DNA of 64,000 nucleotides from Apostichopus japonicus (GCF_037975245.1 NC_092561.1:5260001-5324000), one strand, 5' to 3'; counted from the stretch's first letter, positions 11,516 to 22,254 are shown. Numbers and translations: made by a program. The notes: generated by a model from the sequence alone, not told the origin.

Positions 11516-11681
11516 CTTGCCATAGTTCTGAGGGCTTACAACTACAGTTATTCAATGGAATCTTGTTGGGTTTGAGTGCATACAGTATGTAGAATGGAGA
11601 CAGGTACTAAAAGGATTTTCGGGTGGATGCACTTGATTGACAAGACCTATCTAGCATTCTAACCAAACTATAAGCATATGT

Positions 11682-11990
11682 TGCTACAGTATAGCTGAGT
11701 GGATAAAGGCGGTGGCTTTTAAAGCAATGAGGCTTAGCAATCGGGAGGCTTAGCAATCGGGAGGTTCCTGGTTCGATACCTGGCCAGGTCATAGTAAATT
11801 GGGTTTTTCATCCAAGAACAATCTACGGTTTTCCCATCTGAAATAACTTTCTATAGATTCCAAATTTGAGTTAAAATGTTGAATTCGAAGCCACCCGACG
11901 TGTAATTTGTAATCGATAAGCCCTCGCAGGTTTCTCCCACATTTGTGGTTGCTAAAGGGCCATAAAACAAACTGCTGATTATTATTAATA
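11682..11990 (+). mobile_element. tRNA-derived SINE (copy A only)
   Basis: The A-box-like TAGCTGAGTGGATAAAGG (11692 on) and B-box-like GGTTCGATACC give a tRNA-like head with a long variable region. In that region GGCTTAGCAATCGGGAGG is repeated in tandem. A non-tRNA body follows and ends in an ATT-rich tail near 11980. The matching intron of copy B lacks it. The insert size and boundaries are approximate. Confidence 0.65.
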
Positions 11991-12431
11991 TTACTATGGT
12001 ACAGTGCAAAGTTTTAGTCCATTCATCTTAAACAAACCAATTTTCTGTTCTGACAACCAGAATCAGCAGTGGAGGTTGTTCACATAAAATTCAGATGACA
12101 TTGTAACTAAAAAAAATTGTTATCCCTCCCAATATTGGTGTTCTACTCACAAACCTGTACACATCTCTCGCCTACAGCATACATATTGGTCATTGTTATT
12201 GTACAGCTGTTTTTTAGCTTGAACAACCAAACAAAATGTAAGGCAAGATTGTCCAATGGACGACAAGAAAAATAAACTCCTACAAAATTTGTCCTCCACT
12301 AAATAAAATTTGCACAAATGGTGACATAGCATTCACATTTTTATTTGGACATACAATAGGTGTTAAACATCTGTACTACCAAAACAAAACTATTATAGCA
12401 CTAAAAAGCAGAAACCAATCACCAAACTCAC

Positions 12432-13688
12432 CTGGCGTGCTTAGATTTATACAAGATGCTTCGTAACTAGTGTCATAATTCCTGGCTGGTACAGTAGAAG
12501 GGCTCGCAACACCTGATGAACAGCTAACATTATATTCAGTCACTTCCCCGGCAGGGTCTTCCCATGATGCAGTTACACTATCCGTAGTCACACTCTCCTC
12601 AGTTAGATTGGCTGCAGGATTAGGTTTTGCTGTAGCATTGATAAAGAAGGGATTTCCTCCTTTTAGACCACTGACTGTAGTGATGTTAACAGTCACTGTT
12701 AGTCCTGCTGTAACATCATCACCACTGCAACTAGCACTTAATACGCTTCCATTATTAGCAGGTAAAATGTCAGGATTTGCTACTCCACTTGAACAAGTGA
12801 TCTCATAAGAATTGAGTTCCCCCATGGGTCTCTTCCACGACACAGAGACACTGTCTGTAGTAGGTTCGCCAATCGTCACATCTGAAACTTCATTAGGAAT
12901 TGCCCGTACATTAATGTCATCACTACTGTTCAGTTTACCACTCACTGTTGTTACTGTTACAGTGATAAGACTGCCTGCTGTAACAGGAGCACAAGTAGCT
13001 GCTGTATTAGACTCAGTTGTGTTACATGTAGCATTGTTATCTGAACTTTCTACTACATACTGATATGTGGGTTTTTGATCTTCCGGTAATTTCCATGATA
13101 CTGTCACACTATCAGTGGTAGCATTATCCTCTGTCAAATCGACAACTGCACCAGGAGCTGATTCAACAGAGATGCTAGTTGGATTCAGCTTTGTACCACT
13201 TTCAGTTGTGACTGTAACTTTCACTGAACTTCCAGCCATCACATCAATACAATCAACATTGAGATTTTCTTCACCATTATCATCAATACTTGGTGCTGAG
13301 GGGACACCATCAGAACAGTTTACAAGATACCGTGTTAACTCTCCATAGGGCTTATCCCACTCAACGGATACGCTGCTTGATGTAGAAGGTAGTGAGCTCA
13401 AATTAGCAACAATGTTAGGGTAAGCAGTGACAATGGTAGAGTCCACTCGACTGACTTTCAGGCCACTGACACTCCAGACAGTCACAATAATATTAGCCCC
13501 AGCAACTACCTTGTCGCAAATTCCACTAGTGGCAGTTTTATCTAATAACGACTGTTGAGGCTCTCCTTGTGAGCAGTTCATCACATATCCATCAATAGTG
13601 CCATTAGGTTTTTCCCATTCTACTTCAACGTAACTGGTAACCACTTCACCATCGTCTTTGTCACGTAAGTTTTTGACAATTTCAGGAT
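12432..13688 (-). CDS. Large exon with about 4.6 FN3 domains
   Basis: A 1257-nt (419-codon) phase 1-1 exon, acceptor CTCCGGCAG and donor GTGAGT. Domains in order start at PEIVKNLRDKDD, NIVANLSSLPST, GAVVDLTEDNAT, NEVSDVTIGEPT and NPAANLTEESVT; the last stops at INLSTPG and is completed by exon 10042-10380. Each has W in strand B (VEVEWEKP, VSVEWDKP, VTVSWKLP, VSVSWKRP, VTASWEDP). Each also has a cysteine pair, one usually in strand C and one before the G-x-x-x-x-V turn (for example VNCSDG with VDCIDV). Many sequons (NCS, NATT, NSSD, NGSV, NITT) imply heavy N-glycosylation. Several fused domains in one exon, beside one-domain exons, suggest intron loss or in-exon duplication. Confidence 0.92.
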
Positions 13689-15542
13689 CTGCCGGAGTAA
13701 AAGATAAGAGAGGACCATCCTTTCCTAAGCGTTTATTGCATGAAGTTTTTTATGACAGGTATTCAATGATCTTCTACTATAATTTATGACTTATCAAGAT
13801 GATTAATGATGCTCATTGCAATGATGTGATGTCATGTCCCATGATACTAAAATAAATCCTACAACTAGGAAGTTGATAAGTTTGATGTGGAATTTTCAAA
13901 ACTGTGTAAGAAAGCAGTAAGTTTAAAATCTCCCAAAATTTCTCTTCTTGTATGAGCTTACCTTTACAGAAACCTGAATATTTCATAAATAATTTTGTAA
14001 TACTTGTCACTTGGTGACTAAACAAAATACTAGTTGGATGTCTGTCTCTATAAGCTTGATCAATTGTAAATAACTTTTCAGCAAAATTTGGTGAGCATCG
14101 TCAAAAGATGTCAGACATTGTTTATATCCAAACTGAGTAGTAGCTATTTCTAAATAAAAGATTGTTACAGTTGATCCAGTAGGTCACTGGGCCACATATT
14201 TTCCAGTAGTTGAAGGCTTATGAGCAGTCAGAAATTCAATCAATTGATTGAATTCTCAACATTTTGCTGTCCGCACACTTTTCATATTGGCAAAGTGTAC
14301 ACAGTTGAAAACAATGTATGAAAATTTTTGACTTTTTACTCTGGACAGTATTTGAAATGAAATTTAGGAAGTCAAGCAAACATTCTCTAATGAAATGGGA
14401 TTTAAGTATAAAATGGCATCAACATTTTGATTGAACGTATTTCCTGTTGACTTCAAAAGACTTTTGAACTGCACAAAAAACAAAAGGATTCATCAGCAAT
14501 AAGATGGATCCATATACCAAGTATGAAGTTTTATCCACCCTGAGGTGTTTGACTTAACATGCTTGTGTCACATTTTTACACACACATGCTAACACAATTC
14601 TATAGATTCCTTAGCTTCCAGCAAGGAATCAAATGTACAGTATTAGCTATGGCAGGATTCAAACCAATATCCATTCTAGCTTTCACTATTGATTGCAAAC
14701 TTGACAGAAGCTAAACATACTTCAGCCATGGATGGCAACAAATGTGTTAGCTGCTGGAGTCCGTATTAGATAAAGACATCTTGCATTGGTTGTGATACTT
14801 TTCTAACAGCATGCATACATACAGCAATGGGGTTCTCCAGCCACACACAAGAAGGAGTGAAGGACAGAGGGTGCTGTCTCATCAGCCTTAGCTACAGAAC
14901 TTCTGCGAAACTTGACAAGCTGCAGTCATAGACTGCAGATAATGATGGTACCAGGAGTCGATCAATTTCATTCGTAATTATTGAAGAAGAGATCCTTTGA
15001 AACAGATTTCTTCAGTTTCAAGTCAAGTATAATTTGTTTTCTACTGGATGTCTTCTTCGTTTGCAAAAAAATCACCTAATAAATCGAACAGCTCGACAGT
15101 TTGCGAGTCTGTAAGGAGCATTCACAGCTTTTGAGCGCTTTCACATGATCTTATTTCTGGAATTTGGAGATTGTTAAACCTTTTTAAACATTTTTAGTCC
15201 AGTGCAGAAGACTTGGCATCCTACAAATTTCATATACCAAAAGAAACGGAAGACAAACAATATAAAATATCAATAACAAATGCAGAAATATAGAAACTTA
15301 AAAAAAGTCTATAAAAGAAGAACAAGAATACTAGCAGAAAATATTGAAAACAAAAAGTAACATAATCAAATACCTTAACATATGGCTATGAATATTCCAC
15401 TCCATGAGATCACACAAATAATCTGGGGCCGAACCATATCTAGAGAGAATTGTTTACTGTCTACCACGGCAGCCCAAAAATACTAGGCCTATATGGAAAC
15501 CTATATTAAGAATACATTGTACATACGACGGATGAATCTTAC
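13689..15542 (-). other. Intron between block A and block B exons
   Basis: The part up to about 14955 belongs to copy A. The junction segment 14956-15230 is unique, and copy B starts near 15231. No exon was recognised. Confidence 0.65.
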
Positions 15543-15881
15543 TTGCTGTAACTGATTGGCCAGATTGATTGCTCAATTGACCATTGCTCACTGAAGTGAC
15601 ATAGACTGTGTAGTTGTTTCCTGGGGTTGCTACATTACAGGTTGCTATTAGCTCTCCAATAATGGCTGGTATATTATCATTCTCTGGTGTTCCTTTATCG
15701 CAGTCCACCAGATAGTAATCCACATCCCCACCAGGATGAGGCCATCTTACAGACACACTGTCAACAGTTGAACTATCTTCCACTAGTATTGGTGGATTTG
15801 GCTGTGCTGTGATAGGGATGGAGACGCCATCACCAGCAACACCTTTATTGATCGAAGTTACAGTTATGATGTAGTCAGCAC
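15543..15881 (-). CDS. FN3 exon, copy B partner of 10042-10380
   Basis: A 339-nt phase 1-1 exon with acceptor CCACACAG and donor GTAAGA, the same length and splice sites as its copy A partner. It encodes the end of one domain (ADYIITVTSINKG to ITAQP) and a full domain (NPPILVEDSSTVDS to SQSVTA), with the same cysteine pair. There is no stop or frameshift. By my count it differs from its partner at about 36 of 339 nucleotides and about 27 of 112 residues. The exon that should begin its first half-domain (17836-18333) is broken, so if used it may follow another exon or be a relic. Expression is unknown. Confidence 0.65.
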
Positions 15882-17835
15882 CTGTGTGGAAGAAGAAAGT
15901 GAGATCATTGTTACAAACTACTGTGTACCCTCGATTGGCAAACACTGCTAATAAGAAACACACCATTTTACTGTGAGGATCACGTTTTACGTACAGTTTT
16001 AAGTAAGTTTCCGTAGCTCTTTTTTTTTCCACATAGTTCTATGACTGTTCCGTCAAAAAGTACAGCCATGCATGGAAACACTTATCAAGCTATCAAACCC
16101 AAAAGATTCATTTAGCATTTGACAGAATGTGAAAAATTGACCATTCAATCGTTTTGACAGCTGATCTTTCCCTATGTTCTGGTAGTTAACTTTTGTACTG
16201 TAACTGAAAATCCCAAACTTACTAGTTTCCAGGTTATAATTGGATGATGATACAGTAATCTACTGGTCTTCTTCCTACAAATGCACTTAAATCAACCTAG
16301 CTACGAAGGACAAAGGTTGGTAGGTTGCATTTTATCACTGCCCTCCTCCAACCCCTCCAACCCCCCCCCCACGCCCCGACTGGATACTTATTTGCAGTGC
16401 CTGATAGAGCTCTGTGATTCTATCTTGAATTATTACTAAGAACTGCCAAAACTGGAATTGTATTTGGCAACCTTCAGAATGGTAGGTCAGTAGGAATGTA
16501 GTACTAAAATGTTACCAACATTTGTGAGCTAGAGGTATATTTGAGTGCATACATACAGTATGTATGTAGAATGAAGACAGATGAACAGGAGGAGTTGACT
16601 TAATCTCACGTTTACATCAAACAGTGAGGTTTAGGGTTAGGGTGCCCTATCATTGCTTGGATTAGGCTTTTCAAGCCCATTGTCAATGAAAGGTGATCAG
16701 AGAGTAAAATTGGTCAATTTTGTAATAAATCCAAATTGCAAAGCAAATGATATTTCACAAACTACAGTAATTCTAGGTGAATCTTGTTGGGTTTGAGTGC
16801 ATATAGAATGGAGACAAGTACTAAAAGGATTTTCTGGTGGCTGAACTTGATTGCTTTTGCAAAATTGCTGACAATATTTGTACCAAATAGATCATCCATT
16901 CTGATGATATTCTAAGTACAGAGAACTTTGACAGCTACTGTATGCACACAATGCAGCATAAATATTCTAGCAGATGACAATACGAAAGTCAAGCTTTTGT
17001 AGAAGTAGAACATCTACCCAGATGACATCACAGACCCCCCTACTGTGATCCAGCTTCCTGGAGCAAGTTGCAGGTTTAGCCAGTCAAAAAAGGTTACAAT
17101 CAATCGAACTTGTCTCAAGTAAGGGGCAAGATATCCAGATGGGGGGTTTTCAACTGGCGGAATATTTTTATCTTCAAATTAAAGTTTCACCTTGTTCAAT
17201 GACAAAGTCCTTTCGTCACCAGAAAATACTTTTTAAAATATAGCAAAATTCAAATAATAATGACACTTAAATGATGGAAAGAAAGTTATGGGTAACTTCA
17301 ATGTCAATCAAAGCTGCCCTATCAAGCATTCTAACCAAAGTATAAGTACAGGACAAGTGATAGTCTGCTCATCCGAGACTTAAATTCCTGTTCAGACAAC
17401 TAGATTCAAATGTGGAGGTTGTCTGACGGACTACAGGAGTTGTTCACATAAATATTCAGATTACATTGTAACTAAATAACCCCAAATTAAGGTCAAATGA
17501 TAACTTGTTATCACCCCCAATGTTGGTGTTCTACTCACAAACCTATACATCTCTCCCCTACAGCATACATATTGGTCATTGTTATTGTACAGCTGTTTTT
17601 CATCTTGGACAACCAAACAAAATGTAAGGCAAGATTGTCCAATGGACGACAAGAAAAATAAACTCCTACAAAATTTGTCCTCCACTAAATAAAATTTGCA
17701 CAAATGGTGACATAGCATTCACATTTTTATTTGGACATACAATAGGTGTTAAACATCTGTACTACGATGAATGAATGTACTACCAAAACAAAACTATTAT
17801 AGCACTAAAAAGCAGAAACCAATCACCAAACTCAC
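15882..17835 (-). other. Intron-like sequence of copy B
   Basis: Alternates between copy A-like blocks and sequence absent from copy A. It contains a C-run (16361-16371). No exon was recognised. Confidence 0.6.
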
Positions 17836-18333
17836 CTGGCGTGTTTAGATTTATACAAGATGCTTTGTAACTAGTGCCATCATTCCTGGCTGGTACATTA
17901 GAAGGGCTCGCAACACCTGATGAACAGCTAACATCATATCCAGTCACATCCCCGGCAGGGTCTTCCCATGATGCAGTTACACTATCCGTAGTCACACTCT
18001 CCTCAGTTAGACTGGCTGCAGGATCTGGCTTTGCTGTAGCATTGATAAAGAAGGGATTTCCTTTTGAACCATTGACAATAGTGATCTTAACATGCAGTAA
18101 CTGTTAGTCCTGCTGTAACACCATCACCACTGCAACTAGCACGTAATACACTGCCTTCATTAGCAGGTAAAATGTCAGGAGTTGCATCTCCACTTGAACA
18201 ATTGATCGCATCATAATGAAGGTCTCCCATGGGTCTCATCCACGACACAGAGATACAGCTTGATGCTAGGGTAGGCAGTGACATTGTCAGAGATATTTCT
18301 ACTGACTTCCTTTCCATTCACACTCCAGACAGT
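17836..18333 (-). pseudogene. Broken copy B version of the large FN3 exon
   Basis: The donor side (GTGAGT) and the last FN3 segment (VTASWEDPAGDVTGY to INLNTPG) match exon 12432-13688. Going 5', a 4-nt insertion near 18088-18098 shifts the frame, right after VTAGLTVT. Near 18250 the sequence jumps from the fourth domain (SVSWMRPMGDL) into second-domain sequence, so about 520 bp equivalent to 12850-13373 is missing. At 18333 it jumps into intron sequence, so the first domain and the acceptor are gone. The exon therefore cannot make the original product. Part of it could still be spliced if a new acceptor arose, but I see none that restores the frame. Confidence 0.85.
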
Positions 18334-20059
18334 TGATGATTACTGTATATGATGCTCATTGCAATGATGTTGATGTCATGTCCCATAATACTAAACTAAA
18401 CCCCACAACAAGGAACCTGATAAGTTTGGTTTTTTAATTTTCAAAACTAAACAAGTTTGTAAGACAGAAGTAATTTTGAAAGCACCCAAATTTCTGCTTG
18501 TAGGATCTGACCTTTACAGAACCTGAATTTTTCATGTGCATAATACTTGCCACTCGGTGACTACACAAAAAACAAATATCAAACAAATAAACAAAAACAA
18601 AAAACAAACAAACAAAAACTAGTTGGATGACAGTCTCTACTGTATAAGCTTGATCAATCGTAAATAAATTTTGGGGCAAAATTTGGTTAACTAGCATCGT
18701 AAAAAAATGTCAGACATTTATGACTCATTGCAACAAGATCCCCATTAAGCAAAATTTAATTTACTCTTTTAGTTAATGACTTAATTTATGCTCTCATCAT
18801 TGATTGGTAATGCTCGACACTATAAACTTGACTAAGAAAAACATACTTCAGCCATGGATGGCAGCAAATGTGTTAGCTGCTTGAGTCCATATTAGATAAA
18901 GACATCTTGCATTGGTTGTGATACTTTTCTGACAGTATGCATACAAACAGCAATGGGGTTCTCCAGCCACACCCAAGAAGGACAGAGGGTGCTGTCTCAT
19001 CAGTCTTAGCTACAGAACTTCAGCGAAACTTGACAAGCTGCAGTCTATGACTGTAGATAATGATGGTACCAAGGGTCCATCGTTAGAAGTAAATACGATA
19101 TCATTGTTTAAAAGTTTTGGGGTATTTATTTGGGGTCTGTTGACCTCATGTGACATTTGACCTCTTTTACCAATTTCAATAGGATTCTTGCACTCACCAA
19201 GCTGAATCTGCACACCACATATTAAGTTCAAGAGAGATGTCCTTCGTGGGTTATCGTGCTTACGAGATTTTCAGAATTTGACCGAGTTGTTGATCCCAAA
19301 TGACCATGGATTGAACTTCACAAAAAGCAATAGGTTTCTTATGCTCAATAAGACGGATCCACCAAGTACGAAATCCTTCACTTTGTTTCCCATCAGGTTT
19401 TATGAGGCACTTGAAAGCAGTTGGCACTTTCGTTGAAGTGTGGGGGAAGGTGGGGTTGTAATGACAAGTCAGAATGATATACGTCTGAAAATGGTGGCTG
19501 TAGTAGTCTTTCTTCCAGACCTCTAAAGTCCTCTCACTACCCGCCAAACAAAATTAATGCTCTTCATATTCTATACCCCCTAATAACTCCCCCCCCATGC
19601 CCCCCTTCCCCACTCCCCAAAGCTACAGACTTGTAAACTAATCCCACACCATTAATACCGTCCAAGCCTCCTTGATTCTGTTAAATTGAGAAACATGTCA
19701 AAGGATATTTATGCAGGTCACTCGAATGTGTTGAGAATTATTCCAGATGATGATGTCTCAAATGGAGTGCTAAATTAGAACTCATCAAGAAAACATGATT
19801 CCAAACCAAAGAAGACTACATCACCAGAATCGACTTCTATACTTTGCGAATGGCAGATTCTGACGGAAGACGTGAATTGGCGTTGACCCCGAAAAGGCTC
19901 CATGGGGGGGGGGACGTGGGAGGTGGTAAGTGCTCACTTGTTACCACTTAATACTGGCTAGGTACAGTAGATGGGAAGGTGCAATGTATACATGCAACAG
20001 AATACTTTACTGCCATTTAAGATATCCTATACACAGTTACATAAAACAATGACACATAC
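18334..20059 (-). other. Intron region upstream of the FN3 exons
   Basis: Copy B ends near 19072. A 95-codon minus-strand open frame (19260-19547) has a rather protein-like look (TAFKCLIKPDGK, WWIRLIEHKKPIAF) but no family I know. Part of it (19305-19390) resembles 14455-14540 in block A, where the frame is not kept. C-runs and G-runs lie at 19587-19605 and 19904-19913. Confidence 0.5.
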
Positions 20060-20189
20060 CAGGGGCAGGCGTTGTTGGTGCCAATGTGGACGGGAGTATC
20101 GTGGTTTCCACAACAGTTATAACGGTTGAACCGTCCATTGTAGGTACAGTCGTCGAAGCTATCGAACAGCTGGTGAAGGTCATCAGAAC
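20060..20189 (-). CDS. Candidate Thr/Ser/Pro-rich stalk exon
   Basis: A 130-nt segment with acceptor ATTACAG and donor GTATGT. In phase 0 it reads VLMTFTSCSIASTTVPT, then a linker rich in T, V, S and P (VVETTILPSTLAPTTPAP), and exits in phase 1, which suits every FN3 exon downstream. Splicing to exon 12432-13688 would give TTPAP-D-PEIVKNL. Such stretches are typical mucin-like stalks or N-terminal linkers. A second open frame (phase 1 in, phase 2 out, with DDCTYNG and NCCGNHD) exists, but its exit phase would not fit the FN3 exons. Upstream exons, including any signal peptide, are not identified. Confidence 0.4.
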
Positions 20190-22254
20190 CTGTAATAATG
20201 TTGTAGAAAGAAAACAAAAGAACATTGATTACAAGCAAACCTACCTGTCTGGACATTTGACAATCATTGTTTAATTATACAAAGACAGTTTGTACGTTTC
20301 ACAATTACATGCCGAAAGAGGAGGTGCATTATCTAAGTGCTGTACCACCCACTGAATACGGATATTTAACTGAGCTGTCGATATGCTAACTTCACATGGT
20401 ACGACAGTTAACTTCAAATGTAAATCCACGCCAAAAAAAGACAGAGGGTGCCGTCGTAATGGTCCTATTGAGAGTTCCATGAAACTTGACATACTGTGAC
20501 ACGACCAGGAGTTTCAAACTTTCAAGTACAAAATTATCAAAGCGGGGGAACTTTTGAAACAAATTTTGAAACAAAAAAAAGTTTCAACTCAAGGTTAACC
20601 AATAGGGCGGGCCTACACCATTTATGATAATCTCTGCTGTTTTGATATTGATCAAGCCTTGCTGCAAGGGCCCCTGCAGCTGAGCCTGCACCTTCATCTG
20701 TTTTACCTGGTGTCTATGACTAACATTACGTTTATGGTAGAATGAGAAGGAAGGGCAATGACCAGAGGAGCCTGTCATAGAGGGGGGCACAGTGTTAAAG
20801 GGTCACTAGGACATTACAGGCACAGAAGAAGAGGTGCTAAGGTTAAGAGGAGACAGGTTATCGAGGAGTGGAGTAAATATTATGTATATTACAGTTTATC
20901 ATATCAGCTGTAGCTAGCAGGGAATATTTTATCCAGCAAGGCATCACAAAATGCTATGCAAACTTTGTCAAATTAATTTCATACAGCACAAGCTCGACGA
21001 CGAATGTATGCAATGCTTTTACACTGCAGGAACAAGTATGTCATAATTATCTGAGAGTCCTATAAATTCAGCGCCTTCAAAACTGGAACACAATAGTTGA
21101 ACATAAAATAAATTCCCTGACTCAGGAGTATGTAGGCAAACTGACTGAGTGTTTTTTTTTTTTTTTTTATTCTCCTGTCATTCAGTATATTGTGTCCATA
21201 CTTTAAATAAATGGGTGGTGATATTTACACATTGAGTTTTGCTTCCTTGTTGAAACACTGAACTTTGCAGTTGATACGGAATAAGGGCAACATTTTGTTA
21301 GAATCCTTCACTTCCTGAGTGTAATGTAGTACGATCTCATACAAGAAAATCATTTCCTATCAGACACACCTTTTACAAATGTTAGTATACAGTATTCACT
21401 ATGTACATGTACATGCAACAGAGTTCTCCATATATTGCAGGGTACAGTGTATCCTTGTATGTCAGGACATCATAGCTGTAATTATACTCAGTTATCACAA
21501 TCTGCCAGAGGGGGAAAACCAGTTATAATATCGGAATGCAGATCTGTGTGACTATCCACAACAAATAGCAAAGGGTTCAAAGAGAGGTACAAGGGGAGTT
21601 TTCTAAAGGTACAAAAGAATGTTCCACAGTTGGTTCATACTGTACAGCTTGTAGGGCAAATTCTTTAATGGTCTTCCGGTCCTCAGAGACACCAATTTCT
21701 TTCCTTGGTGACTGGTCATTGTTAGATTTGGAGGTCATCCAACAGATGAAACATGCGAGACACTTTGGAATGGTAGAATATGAAGGAGTTCACTTGGGGT
21801 CAGTAAGGGTGCACAGTGTTAAAAGATTACCAGGGCATACTAGACACGGTAGAATGCGGTGCTTAGGTTGTGGGGAGACAGGTAAGTGGGGAACGAAGTA
21901 AATAATTGTTTACATCATATTCAGTTTGCACTGTGCATAAACACACCCCTCCCCGTGGGCGGGGCTCATGGGGGGAAGGGGGGACATGTCCCCCCAATAT
22001 TTTAGGTGGGAGATTTAGTATCTAATATTTCCCCCCCCCCATATTTGGTGGCATAGTTTTTTTTTGTGGCTATAAATAGGAAATAATGCATGAGATTATT
22101 TATCCAAATCATATTTGGCGGTGGCTAAAACTTCATCCAACACATGCTGCATGAGGTAAATGACTCTTCGTGGTCGTTTCTGTGACCTGTGACGGTATAG
22201 CATGTTGTCACTCATGATTATTATCATAATGTCTGTACATCTCTAGTGTATGAG
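20190..22254. other. No gene recognised; G/C-run rich
   Basis: Contains a T-run at 21152-21168 and two similar segments (20737-20880 and 21771-21910), both with GTAGAAT, CACAGTGTTAAA and GGGGAGACAGGT-like sequence. It also has a perfect 18-bp palindrome, GGGGGGACATGTCCCCCC, at 21978-21995, the kind of GC-rich terminal sequence seen in short transposons. Confidence 0.5.

Larger units (their letters stand above)
10604..11522. mobile_element. TA-flanked inverted-repeat DNA transposon (non-autonomous, 919 bp)
   Basis: The left end reads TGGCAAGCCGTTTTA directly after TA (10602-10603). The right end is the reverse complement, TAAAACGGCTTGCCA, directly before TA (11523-11524). A TA duplication suggests the Tc1/mariner group. 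No transposase frame is present. It is absent from copy B at the matching place. Internally it has a 20-bp palindrome array, a hairpin at 10977 and a roughly 225-bp internal duplication. Confidence 0.75.
9716..14955. repeat. Tandem duplication, copy A (5.2 kb)
   Basis: Homologous to 15231-19072 in the same orientation. The left end is marked by a shared ATATCAATAACAAATG region and the right end by GACAAGCTGCAGTC and AATGATGGTACC. It covers exons 10042-10380 and 12432-13688 with their introns. Copy A alone carries the TA-flanked element at 10604-11522 and the SINE at 11682-11990, so these probably arrived after the duplication. Confidence 0.9.
15231..19072. repeat. Tandem duplication, copy B (3.8 kb)
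   Basis: Partner of 9716-14955. Intron segments are nearly identical in places (17545-17865 against 12166-12460, about three substitutions and a 14-bp insertion over roughly 250 bp). It lacks the two mobile elements of copy A but has extra sequence at about 16100-16750 and 16850-17310. Confidence 0.9.
112..20189 (-). other. Locus of a multi-FN3 extracellular protein gene (partial)
   Basis: Span covered by the minus-strand exons listed separately. The order of transcription is from 20 kb down to 0.1 kb, and the 3' part lies off the left edge. Nearly all exon joins are phase 1, so any one-domain exon can be added or lost without a frameshift, as is usual for FN3 genes. Joined conceptually, the intact exons give about 11 FN3 domains after a Thr/Ser/Pro-rich stretch, with many N-x-S/T sites. 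That points to a secreted or cell-surface protein. FN3-only receptor tyrosine phosphatases (PTPRB/PTPRJ type), tenascin-like or uncharacterised FN3 receptors are all possible. No membrane or phosphatase segment is visible, so the family stays open. Confidence 0.75.

Noticed and set aside
12147-12332. Frame MLCHHLCKFYLVEDKF, also present at 17461-17718
   Set aside because: It is intron sequence repeated by the tandem duplication; high identity there reflects recent copying, not coding.
12608-13348. Plus-strand open frames opposite the large FN3 exon
   Set aside because: They are shadows of the minus-strand repeats: the Thr/Ser/Val-rich codons read in reverse stay open by composition.
16625-16645. 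Telomere-like TTTAGGGTTAGGG
   Set aside because: Only two units; chance or a minor slippage product.
20017-20256. Cysteine-containing frame DDCTYNG / NCCGNHD as the coding frame of the candidate stalk exon
   Set aside because: Its exit phase (2) does not match the phase 1 FN3 exons; kept only as an alternative.
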